From NCBI GenBank assembly GCA_023415275.1, contig JAEZLJ010000070.1, forward strand, positions 1-24,630: 24,630 nt of DNA. Reading direction: 5' to 3'. The position numbers were made by a program, and so were the translations under genes. Below are positions 8,410 through 16,714 of this stretch, in pieces. The notes beneath the pieces are model-generated. The model was not told the origin of the DNA. It did no database searches and saw only the letters and a list, made by a program, of their open reading frames with translations. The first letter of the stretch is position 1, and the number at the start of each line of letters is the position of its first letter. This stretch comes from Bacteroidota bacterium (GTDB lineage Bacteria > Bacteroidota > Bacteroidia > Chitinophagales > Chitinophagaceae).

Positions 8410-10257
8410 TTAGAAGGACAGCAAACTGATTTTGCCATCCATTGTGGTAACCAGTATTTCTTTATAGCTGATGGAAAGAAGGTTGGTGATCAAGCCATTG
8501 GAGGTCTTATGTTTCCATAGCACCTTACCTGTTACCCTATCCAGCGCTACAGTAATACCTGACTGGGTAGGTACAAAAACAATTTGATTTTTTTCAACAA
8601 TGGCTGTAGGACAGATCTCATAACCCAGTGAAACATCTGCCTTCCAGATAGAGGTCATATCATTAGCAGTTGTGGAGATCCCTTCAACAAAGCCCTGCAT
8701 CGTTTTTACATATACCACTGTGCTATCTGCCGATAGCCCCATAGATTCCCGAACTTTTATTTCAGGTACTTGCTTTCGCCAAATTACCTGGCCGTTTAGG
8801 GCATCAAGTACCGTCATATATCGGTCTGGCGCCACTATAAAAACTCGGTTGTTGGTAGCAACCGGGAAGCAGGCAGCCGGGGAGAACATACGGTTGGAAC
8901 TTCCATTGTTCCATTTCCATAATAAGTTACCAGTCGATTGGTCAAGGCAGTAAAAATCATTATTCCAGCAACCAAACAATACCATGTTATTATAGATCAG
9001 TGGCCGGGTCACGACAAAGCCTTTTACATCCTGGAAGTCCCAAAGAATTTTTCCGCTGACCAATTCTATTTTCCTGAAATGTCCATCAGATGCTCCTATA
9101 AAAACAGCACCCTTATTAATGACCGGGTTACCCAATACAGCTTTGTCCGCCTTATATTTCCACGCCAATTTGCCATTTTTTGAATTGAGTGCGTAGATAT
9201 AATCATCTGAAGAACCAGCAACCACTAACCCTTCGCTTACCACAGGAATAGAATAGATCTTGCCGCCGGTCTTGTATTTCCATTTTACTTTACCATTTTT
9301 CTTTTTGAGCGCTAATATTTCTCCGTTGGTATTGGTAGTAAACACAAGTTCATTATCATAAGCAGTACCCGAACCGATATCACTGTTGTCCTGGAAATTC
9401 CATTTTTCCTTCACTTGTGGAAAGCTGTCATTTACTTTGTAGGAAGGCCTTGGATAGGAGGTACTGGATGCTGCATAATCATGATCTGTCAAAGCCAGGG
9501 ATAACCATACAGGTTTTGTTTCAACCGCGGGTTTCCTTACCCTGTAACTGACCTGGTTTTTATCAATAGTAACAATATTATATCCTCCCACTTCATCTTT
9601 CGCCCTCAGGTTAGATCTTCCCATTACAGCAGGTATGCCCTCAAAATTCAGTTGATGATTGGCATGTCCGTGGCCACAAAGGATCAATTGAATATTCTTC
9701 TTCTTCAACCTGTCAATAGCTTCAAACCAGTTGTTCAAAGAAGAATCCTGGGGGTAATGATTGACAAATATGATGGGTGCATTACCGGGGATAGTTTGTA
9801 AGGCCGAATCCAGCCATACTATATTTTCTCTAGGGATCTGTCCTGGGCCCATGCGCATGTTGGGTCCACAATTAGTGCCAAGGAAATAGTACCCCCCTTT
9901 GTTGAAATAAAAGGTTTCATTACCAAATACTTTTTTGAATGTATTGGCACCACTTTCAGACCAGTTACCATCATGGTTACCAGGAATAATGTACCAGGGT
10001 TTGTTCAGGCTGTCGAGGATCTGTTTGGCCAATCGTATCTCAGTATCTGCACCAAATTCGGTGATATCACCTGAAATAATGACAAACTGGATACTATCAT
10101 TTTGATTAATGTCGCTTACTGTTCGTCGAAGGTCTTCTGCCCCTGTGCCGCTACCCACATGGGTGTCTGTCAAATGAACAAAGGTCAGAGCTGTGCTTTG
10201 TGCATTCAGTTCATGTATAGCCAAAAAGATAATAAGGCAGAGAAATAATCTTTTCAT
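8410..10257 (-). CDS. Secreted metallophosphoesterase fused to a PQQ-type beta-propeller
   Basis: The protein (615 residues) begins with a signal peptide, MKRLFLCLIIFLAIHELNAQ. Next is a calcineurin-like metallophosphoesterase domain with all the metal-binding blocks: DTH (residues 31-33), GDITE (about 63-67), GNHD (about 93-96), then VNHYP and GHGH near 170-200. Residues from about 270 to the end form PQQ-enzyme-like propeller blades, seen as repeated phrases such as GEILALKKKNGKVKWKYKTG, YIYALNSKNGKLAWKYKAD and VTVALD/GKVLWKHKT. Such propellers fold into a disc and here more likely bind a ligand or partner than PQQ itself. Phosphomonoester or phosphodiester cleavage in the periplasm is the expected activity; the substrate is not known. 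An ATG two codons earlier (10263) is an alternative start. It follows the SusC/SusD pair on the same strand, but a hairpin terminator lies between, so its expression is probably lower than or separate from theirs. Confidence 0.88.
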   Translation of the reverse strand: MKRLFLCLIIFLAIHELNAQSTALTFVHLTDTHVGSGTGAEDLRRTVSDINQNDSIQFVIISGDITEFGADTEIRLAKQILDSLNKPWYIIPGNHDGNWSESGANTFKKVFGNETFYFNKGGYYFLGTNCGPNMRMGPGQIPRENIVWLDSALQTIPGNAPIIFVNHYPQDSSLNNWFEAIDRLKKKNIQLILCGHGHANHQLNFEGIPAVMGRSNLRAKDEVGGYNIVTIDKNQVSYRVRKPAVETKPVWLSLALTDHDYAASSTSYPRPSYKVNDSFPQVKEKWNFQDNSDIGSGTAYDNELVFTTNTNGEILALKKKNGKVKWKYKTGGKIYSIPVVSEGLVVAGSSDDYIYALNSKNGKLAWKYKADKAVLGNPVINKGAVFIGASDGHFRKIELVSGKILWDFQDVKGFVVTRPLIYNNMVLFGCWNNDFYCLDQSTGNLLWKWNNGSSNRMFSPAACFPVATNNRVFIVAPDRYMTVLDALNGQVIWRKQVPEIKVRESMGLSADSTVVYVKTMQGFVEGISTTANDMTSIWKADVSLGYEICPTAIVEKNQIVFVPTQSGITVALDRVTGKVLWKHKTSNGLITNLLSISYKEILVTTMDGKISLLSF

Positions 10258-10279
10258 AGTCATGTATAAATAAAAGAAA

Positions 10280-10307
10280 ATCGGAAGTCCCTGGCGAGAC
10301 TTCCGAT
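10280..10307 (-). terminator. Hairpin terminator between susD-like gene and phosphoesterase
   Basis: Read on the minus strand, ATCGGAAGTC pairs with GACTTCCGAT (10-bp stem, 8-base loop) and is followed by TTTTCTTTTATTT. It lies about 23 bases after the SusD-like stop and about 23 bases before the phosphoesterase start. It should end or weaken transcription from the SusC/SusD genes before the phosphoesterase. Confidence 0.8.
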
Positions 10308-10329
10308 TGAAAATATAATAGTGAACATT

Positions 10330-12168
10330 TTACCAGCCTGGCGTTTGAGTCAACGTAAAACCTTTCTCCTGGTATTGAATGATCTGCGATTGTCCGACAG
10401 GGGATAGGTAAGACTTGTCAGTAAAAGCCGTCCTGTTGGAAGCATTCTCTACCATCCAGAAACCCACCATTGCATCAGCATTGGTTCCATCCCAGGTAAC
10501 AATTGTACCATCTTCTTTCTTCACTCTCACCTTGCCTTTATTGGCAGTGGTCAGGTAGCTTGGAATCTCAGCTTTTACATTTACCCAAGGTCCAAGGAAA
10601 TAATCAGGATTGGTGCTGAAATCCATATACTGCAATTTCTTCCAGCGTTTAAGATCTAACAATCTCGTATGTTCAAATACGAACTCCATTCTTCTTTCGC
10701 GACGTATTTCCCATATCAGATCAGAAATTTCTGCATCCTTAGCAGGATCATTTGGAAGAGCAGATAATAACAGGGGAGCTGTTTTTTGTACTCCCTTAGC
10801 TATAGCTGCAGCGTCCAACGGACGGTTACGAATGGCATTGATTGATTTGTCTAAATCTCCCTGGGTAACTGCAGGACCGCCATAATATTCTGCTAATACA
10901 GCCTTGGCTTCTATCCAGTTCAAAACCACTTCAGCCAGGCGAATAACAGGAGCGTCACTGGTATTGGTATTGCTACCCCAGGCAGCAGGGTATGTTTTTC
11001 CTATATAGGTGATTGCTTCTCTTGACGCAAACTTGTATCCATATAATAAAGTAGCCGAAGCTGCATTCACTTTATCAATAAAGGAAGCTTCAAAACGAGG
11101 GTCTCTTGTTTTTATTAAATCGGCGATCTCAAAACTGTTAGCATTTGGCACAGTAGAATTTTGCCAAACTTTTCCATCAGTAGTGATAAAGGATTTGATC
11201 AAAACCAGGTTTGGATCCACGCCTACTACCTCGGTACCATTAGAATAAGAACCGATACTGTGGGTAATGTTCAAGGCTGCATCATAGACTCTGTAAAGCA
11301 ACACCTCAGGATGTCCTGCCAGGCTTTCAGATGCAAATAGAGATTTGAAGTCCTTGGAGAAATTGTATTTACCGCTGTTCATTACAATTTCAGCAGCATC
11401 TACAGCAAACTCCAGGTATTTTTTGGCTCTTGCAGCATCCAGGTTGTGATAATGCTGGTAAGTACCTTCAAACAGCATGAACCTGGAGATGAAACCGGCT
11501 GCTATGTACTTGTTCAGGTTCAGGTTACCATCATTTTCACGCATGTTGGCAAGGACAAACTTAAAATCATCGTACACTTTATCCATTACAACACCCCTGT
11601 CATCCCTGTCTTTATACAAAGTGGCAAGGTCCGTATTCAATACCTCTTTATCAAAGTACGGAACATCTCCAAAAACACTAACCAATCGGCTGTATTCAAA
11701 GCCCCTGAAGAATTTGGCTACTGCCATCCAATGGTTATAGGCTTCTTCAGAGATCTTAGGCTTCACTACATTATCCAGGCGGTCAATGAAGATATTTGAC
11801 TTACGCACCCAGGCAAAGTCCCAGGTTGGTCCTGCATATTGAGACATCCATGAAGCGGTTTCCGATGTGGAACCTCTTGAAGTGGGCACACTGCTCTCAA
11901 AGTTGGACTGGGTATTTTTCCCAGTCAGGTCATCTGAAAAAGTATAGCCTCTTACAGGAGTGTAATCTGCAGTAAAAGAACTATTATACCCATTGAAGTA
12001 GTTGGTATAAAATGCATTGGCATATAATCGGACATCGCTCTCGTTTCTCCAATAATTAGGGCCGTCGATAATATCCGTGAGGGGTGGTCTGTCCAATACT
12101 TCCTTTTTACAGGAGAAGAGGACCACACATGCTAATAGGCTAAAGAAATATCTTGAAAGTTTCATCAT
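10330..12168 (-). CDS. SusD/RagB-family nutrient-binding outer-membrane lipoprotein
   Basis: SusD-like proteins sit as a lid on the SusC transporter at the cell surface and help capture the substrate. The 612-residue product has a lipoprotein signal peptide with lipobox LFSC, placing the lipidated Cys at residue 20, followed by KK. The interior has the family's helical TPR-like texture, and typical phrases include WMAVAKFFRGFEYSRLVSVFGDVPYF, RLAEVVLNWIEAKAVLAEY and LIWEIRRERRMEFVFEHTRLLDLKRWKKL, which mark the SusD core and C-terminal domain. Two ATGs abut at 12163-12168; either start leaves the lipobox intact. It follows the SusC-like gene by 9 bases, so they are certainly co-transcribed, and a terminator lies just downstream. 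The substrate cannot be read from the sequence. Confidence 0.95.
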   Translation of the reverse strand: MMKLSRYFFSLLACVVLFSCKKEVLDRPPLTDIIDGPNYWRNESDVRLYANAFYTNYFNGYNSSFTADYTPVRGYTFSDDLTGKNTQSNFESSVPTSRGSTSETASWMSQYAGPTWDFAWVRKSNIFIDRLDNVVKPKISEEAYNHWMAVAKFFRGFEYSRLVSVFGDVPYFDKEVLNTDLATLYKDRDDRGVVMDKVYDDFKFVLANMRENDGNLNLNKYIAAGFISRFMLFEGTYQHYHNLDAARAKKYLEFAVDAAEIVMNSGKYNFSKDFKSLFASESLAGHPEVLLYRVYDAALNITHSIGSYSNGTEVVGVDPNLVLIKSFITTDGKVWQNSTVPNANSFEIADLIKTRDPRFEASFIDKVNAASATLLYGYKFASREAITYIGKTYPAAWGSNTNTSDAPVIRLAEVVLNWIEAKAVLAEYYGGPAVTQGDLDKSINAIRNRPLDAAAIAKGVQKTAPLLLSALPNDPAKDAEISDLIWEIRRERRMEFVFEHTRLLDLKRWKKLQYMDFSTNPDYFLGPWVNVKAEIPSYLTTANKGKVRVKKEDGTIVTWDGTNADAMVGFWMVENASNRTAFTDKSYLSPVGQSQIIQYQEKGFTLTQTPGW

Positions 12169-12177
12169 TATAGTTTT

Positions 12178-15100
12178 TTAAAAATTTAATTGTGCACCAA
12201 AGGATACACTTTTGAATGCTGGTACTCCCATACCTGTACGGCCTGAATTGTAATTAGAACCATTCCACATAGAGTAACCGCTGATTGTTTCAGGATCAAT
12301 AGGCAGATCTCCCAGGTGATCCCAGGTGATAAAGTTTTCAAGACCTACATAAACCCTTAAAGAACTGATCTTAGCTTTATCTGTCAGGAACTTAGGCAGT
12401 GTATAACCTACGGTAAAGTTTTTCAACCTGAGGTAAGCCATATTCAACAGGTAACGATCCTGTACCTGCATATTGTTAGCTGAGTTACTTCCGGCATTGT
12501 TATAAGCTGCAGGGTAGAAGGCACCTGTATTATCAGGTCTCCAATAATTGCCTGCAAAAGCTTCTGGCATGGCACCATCTCCGGAATTATATCCAGCTAT
12601 AGCTAACATTCCGTCGCCCCATATCTCCCTGCTTCCTACGCCCTGGAAAAAGGCACTCAGATCAAAGCCCTTGAAATCAGCTCCTAACCTTACGCCATAT
12701 TCATAACGGGGGGTTGAGTTACCAATCATTTCAAGATCACCATGATCGGCCAATGTTCCTTTTCCATTGTTAATTTCACCGTCACCATTTACATCCTTGA
12801 ACTTCACATCACCAGGCATAAAATAGAAGTTAGATGAATTCTGAAGGAATGGCTGGTAAACAGGCTTTTTACCGTCTGTAGTTTTTAGCTTATACATTTT
12901 AGGTCCTTTATTATCAGCCTTGCCATATAACGCACTTTCTTCTGGAGTCAGGTTGATGGCTATCAGCTTACCACTGGCGTCCAGTTCAAAATCTTCTAAC
13001 TGGTACAACCTGTCAGTACGGTATCCCCAGATCTCACCAATGGTCTTTCCATTATAGTTTCCGGTAACCTGTGTGCCAGAACCATAGGAAGTAAGTATGC
13101 TTTTAGCATCAGAGATATTTCCACGGAAGTTGATACCAAGGCCATTATCAAACCTGTGGTTGAAATCAACTGTCAATTCCCAGCCTTTTGTTTCAAGAGC
13201 TCCATAGTTTCCTAAAGGAGCACCAGTACCAAAAGTTAATGGAATACCTTCCTGGGGAACAATCATGTTCTCCGTGTTTCTTTGAAACAGGTCAAAAGAA
13301 ACATTCACTTTGTTTTTTAATAAACCTATGTCTACCCCGACATTTTTACTGATGATATCCTGCCATTGTATATTGGCGTCAATAGCTGCAGGTGAACCTA
13401 CATAGCTGACCCTTGAGCCATTGATCCAGGTGGACTGTCCATTAGGCATAATAGGCAGGTATAACCTGTTGGATACGCTTTGGTCTCCAATAGATCCCCA
13501 TGATGCTCTAAACTTTAGATTGCTAAGTACTGGCTTTGTCCAATCCATGAATTTTTCTTCACTGGCAACCCAACCTGCTGAAACGGATGGGTACCATCTC
13601 CACCATAATTCCTTAGGGAATTTGGAAGAACCATCATATCGCAAGTTTCCTTCAAGCAGATACTTGTTTTGGAAAGCATAGTTGATACGTCCGAAATAAC
13701 CCAATTGTGATTCCCATCTTTTATCACCATCAATGGTTTGGGTGCCAATACCAAATGGAATCTGTGGGTTGGAGATGTCCAGCATGTTAGTTACCGAAGA
13801 TGACTGCCATTCAGTGGTAGCAGTAACGCGATTGATTCCAAGGATGAATTTAAAGGCATGATCTTCCTTTAATTTCAGGTTGTAGGTAGTCAACGCATTG
13901 ATAGTATTGCTGAAGAAGTTGGTGGCTGTGCGGGCATAATGATCCGGGTTAGAACCTGCAGCGGTGTAGGTGTCATATGATAGATCAAAAGCTTTCATGG
14001 CACCCTGTGCTGTGCTGGCAACTACAGTTCCGGTGCTATCTACGTATACTGGATTACCTGCAGCATCCAGGCGCGCCTTAGGTGCTGCCCATGAGTTCCT
14101 GGCAGTGAACCTCGTTCCAGGCCTTTTCCATGTTTCGTCCTGGTTAGAGAAAGTATAATCAAAATCTACTTTCCAGTTATTAGTGATGTTCACTGTAGCA
14201 CCCAGGCTATAGTTGGAATAATTCTGCAGAATATTTGCCGTATTAGCCGATGCTATTTCACTGTATGGACTACGAATCAGGTCTCCATTTTCATCGCTTC
14301 CTAAAGGATATAATGAACTCCATCTATATAAATAATACCAGGGATCAGCTGTTGTGGAGTTGGTAGCATAGGCATACTCCTTATTTCTCCTGGAATATAA
14401 GGCACCGCCGCGAACCGTTAAGTATTTGCTGATATCACTTGAAACTTTCAAGGAAACATTATAACGGGAGAATTGATCCTTTTGAGCAGGCTTCATCATA
14501 CCGCTTTGATCTAACATACCTAATCCCAGGTTATAGGATGTTTTTCCCTGTGTTTGTCCTACAGATATATTATGCTGCTGTGTAGGTGCCCATTCCCTGA
14601 CCATATAGTCATAAGGGTCATAAGTCCTTACACCCATTTTTTGATTAGTGGCACCCTGCACATACCAGTCCCTGCCGAAAACAGTAGGATCATCAGCTCC
14701 AATGGTGTTGCCGTATTTTTCCTTCCATTCAACTGCCCTGTTATAGCTGGCCCTGTCCACATAGTAGAAAGCACCTGTTGGAGTAGTAACACCAATGCGC
14801 TCAGCAGCATCAACTGTGTATCTTAATCCATTTACATCAGCCATTTTCAGATCTTTCCAAACATTCTGGAAAGAGAAGTTGTTGGAATAATTGATTTGTG
14901 GCTTGCTCGTTCCAGAACCTTTTTTAGTAGTGATCAATATAACACCGAATGATGCCTTAGCTCCATAAATAGAGGCAGAGGCGGCATCTTTCAAAACGGT
15001 AATGGAAGCAATATCATTAGGGTTTACAACCTGGATACTTGGGATCTCCACATTGTCCAATAAGATCAATGGTGCGCTTCCTCCATTTAAAGAACCTAAT

Positions 15101-15615
15101 TGGCCTCTTATCTTGATAATAGGATCAGATCCTACCTCGCCACTTGGAATGGTGACGCTAAGTCCTGAAGCAGATCCTTGTAATCCCCTTCCTACATCTG
15201 CAATAGGCCGGCCTCCCAATGTTTTTTTGACATCAATAGTGGATACGGCACCGGTAAGATTACCTCTTTTTTGGGTACTATAACCTACTACTACCACATC
15301 TTCCAAAGCATTATTGGCAGTAGGGGCTAATGAAAGCGAAACTATATTTCCTTCTCCAACCACTGCATCCTGTGGTGTATAACCAACATAGGAAAAATGT
15401 AAGGTTTGCCCGGTCAGAGCAGAAATAGTGAACCTGCCTTGCGCATCTGTTTGCGTGGCCTTTTCAGTTCCTTTGATCATAACAGTAACACCTGATAATG
15501 GTGCACCATCTTCCCCGGTAATCTTACCGGAAATAGGTCTTTCCTGCGCATGGCCGGAAATGCCTAAAAAGAGCATCCCGATACTTAGGAATGCCAGTTG
15601 GAGAAATCTTCTCAT
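12178..15615 (-). CDS. SusC/RagA-family TonB-dependent outer-membrane transporter
   Basis: This is the 22-strand TonB-dependent channel partner of the SusD-like lipoprotein. From the ATG at 15613-15615 it is 1145 residues, normal for the family. It starts with a signal peptide (MRRFLQLAFLSIGMLFL...GHAQ), then a carboxypeptidase-regulatory-like domain (about residues 25-105, GEDGAPLSGVTVMIKG), a TonB box region (EDVVVVGYSTQKRGNLTGAVS), the plug domain (GLQGSASGLSV, TVLKDAASASIYGAKASFGVILITTKKG) and the barrel, ending in the typical FGAQLNF. There is no N-terminal STN signalling domain, so it should not control an ECF sigma factor. An in-frame ATG at 15678 has a GGAG-like site upstream and would add 21 residues before the signal peptide; I prefer 15615. 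The regulator gene lies 86 bases upstream (23 from the longer start), suggesting one transcript. Confidence 0.95.
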   Translation of the reverse strand: MRRFLQLAFLSIGMLFLGISGHAQERPISGKITGEDGAPLSGVTVMIKGTEKATQTDAQGRFTISALTGQTLHFSYVGYTPQDAVVGEGNIVSLSLAPTANNALEDVVVVGYSTQKRGNLTGAVSTIDVKKTLGGRPIADVGRGLQGSASGLSVTIPSGEVGSDPIIKIRGQLGSLNGGSAPLILLDNVEIPSIQVVNPNDIASITVLKDAASASIYGAKASFGVILITTKKGSGTSKPQINYSNNFSFQNVWKDLKMADVNGLRYTVDAAERIGVTTPTGAFYYVDRASYNRAVEWKEKYGNTIGADDPTVFGRDWYVQGATNQKMGVRTYDPYDYMVREWAPTQQHNISVGQTQGKTSYNLGLGMLDQSGMMKPAQKDQFSRYNVSLKVSSDISKYLTVRGGALYSRRNKEYAYATNSTTADPWYYLYRWSSLYPLGSDENGDLIRSPYSEIASANTANILQNYSNYSLGATVNITNNWKVDFDYTFSNQDETWKRPGTRFTARNSWAAPKARLDAAGNPVYVDSTGTVVASTAQGAMKAFDLSYDTYTAAGSNPDHYARTATNFFSNTINALTTYNLKLKEDHAFKFILGINRVTATTEWQSSSVTNMLDISNPQIPFGIGTQTIDGDKRWESQLGYFGRINYAFQNKYLLEGNLRYDGSSKFPKELWWRWYPSVSAGWVASEEKFMDWTKPVLSNLKFRASWGSIGDQSVSNRLYLPIMPNGQSTWINGSRVSYVGSPAAIDANIQWQDIISKNVGVDIGLLKNKVNVSFDLFQRNTENMIVPQEGIPLTFGTGAPLGNYGALETKGWELTVDFNHRFDNGLGINFRGNISDAKSILTSYGSGTQVTGNYNGKTIGEIWGYRTDRLYQLEDFELDASGKLIAINLTPEESALYGKADNKGPKMYKLKTTDGKKPVYQPFLQNSSNFYFMPGDVKFKDVNGDGEINNGKGTLADHGDLEMIGNSTPRYEYGVRLGADFKGFDLSAFFQGVGSREIWGDGMLAIAGYNSGDGAMPEAFAGNYWRPDNTGAFYPAAYNNAGSNSANNMQVQDRYLLNMAYLRLKNFTVGYTLPKFLTDKAKISSLRVYVGLENFITWDHLGDLPIDPETISGYSMWNGSNYNSGRTGMGVPAFKSVSFGAQLNF

Positions 15616-15701
15616 GTTTAGCGTTTTAAACTTTAATTGTTCAATAAAAAATGTCCGATAATAGCACTCATCTTTCATAGTCCTGTATAGCTCCTTAAAT
15701 A

Positions 15702-16451
15702 TTATAATACTTTGATCCCGGCCTTTATATAAGGTTCCAAAAGCGGATCATCAGGTGATAATTCAGTGATAAGAGTATCGATCTTTTGTATATCACATAC
15801 CTGTATAGGTTGTTGTGAATTGATCTTTTCAGCAATGGTCAGGCATACCAGCCTTTTCGATGATTCAATCATCGCTTTCTTGATCTGGACCACTTCCCAG
15901 TCATTATCGGAAACACCACTTTCCAGGTTAATGGCATTGATCCCTAAAATGCAGAGATCAGCTCTTAATGACCTGATGCGGGAAATAGCCTCTAAACCAA
16001 CTGTGATCTTTGAATTCTTTGAAATCTTGTCTCCAATAACAATGACATCAATGTTAGGATGATTCATGTATTCATAGATGGCAGGTATGCTGCCCGAAAT
16101 AAAAGTGGCATGCAGGTTTGTGGGCAATACCCTGGCTAACTCAATGATTGTAGTTCCACCTCCTGTTAGCACAAACATTCCATCCTGTACCAGCGAAACA
16201 GCTTTTTGTGCGATGATCTTCTTCTGGGTGTAGGAATAAATGTCCCTGGAAGATTGATTCCCATGATGGAAAGAAGGAGAGAGGGCGCCACCATGAACTT
16301 TGATCAGCTTGCCTGAGTCTGCTAGCTCCTGCAGATCTCTGCGGATAGTATCATCAGATACATTGATATGATGACTTAGGTCTGCTGACAGGACCTTGTT
16401 GTGGAGGTTTACCTGGTGGAGAATGTAGGCTTGTCTTTCTCTTTTAAGCAT
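15702..16451 (-). CDS. DeoR/GlpR-family transcriptional regulator
   Basis: This 249-residue regulator is full length for its family. Residues 1-57 form the winged helix-turn-helix, with the recognition segment VSDDTIRRDLQEL and the conserved KLIKVHGGA that follows. The rest is the DeoR sensor domain, which resembles ribose-5-phosphate isomerase and normally binds phosphorylated sugars or similar metabolites. Visible family blocks are LTGGGTTIIELARVLP, GDKISKNSKITVG and ADLCILGINAI. The ATG at 16449-16451 is directly followed by LKRERQAYIL, a standard beginning. It is the first gene of the minus-strand set with the SusC/SusD pair, and divergent from nhaD, so it most likely represses its own transcript and the transporter genes until a phosphorylated inducer appears. 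The inducer and any effect on nhaD are unknown. Confidence 0.93.
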   Translation of the reverse strand: MLKRERQAYILHQVNLHNKVLSADLSHHINVSDDTIRRDLQELADSGKLIKVHGGALSPSFHHGNQSSRDIYSYTQKKIIAQKAVSLVQDGMFVLTGGGTTIIELARVLPTNLHATFISGSIPAIYEYMNHPNIDVIVIGDKISKNSKITVGLEAISRIRSLRADLCILGINAINLESGVSDNDWEVVQIKKAMIESSKRLVCLTIAEKINSQQPIQVCDIQKIDTLITELSPDDPLLEPYIKAGIKVL

Positions 16452-16714
16452 TCGTTAGTCCAATTGCTGCTAAAATAAAGTAAAAACCTGCACAAAACCG
16501 CAAAAACCTTTTAGAAAATTTTAAGAAATGTGGAAAAAGACGCATTCCTCTTTAAAAACCTGCGTGTATGCGGTGTATTGCTAATGTGTATATCCTTTAA
16601 AATGTACACTTGTCCGTTTGCAGGCATGAAGTAGTATTCCCAACATTAAAATACTTATGTTGTTTATTTGCAACAATAGATAGGAAATTGGATTGAAATA
16701 TTAAATACGTATCT
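16452..16714. promoter_or_regulatory. Divergent control region between deoR-like gene and nhaD
   Basis: These 263 AT-rich bases must hold the promoters of both divergent genes. The 11-base word TAAAAACCTGC occurs twice in direct orientation (16481-16491 and 16553-16563, 72 bases apart), GTGTAT occurs three times between 16564 and 16591, and TGTTG...CAACA (16658-16675) is a short inverted repeat about 40 bases before the nhaD start. These are candidate operators only. I found no exact TAnnTTTG box on either strand and no small gene. Confidence 0.5.

Noticed and set aside
12311..12330. Tandem 10-base repeat CCCAGGTGAT x2 inside the SusC-like gene
   Set aside because: Only two copies, and they encode ordinary family sequence (TWDHLGDLPIDP). 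Nothing supports phase variation.
12800..12900. DVNGDGEINN calcium-like motif in the SusC-like protein
   Set aside because: This motif is common in SusC-family barrels and does not mark anything unusual.
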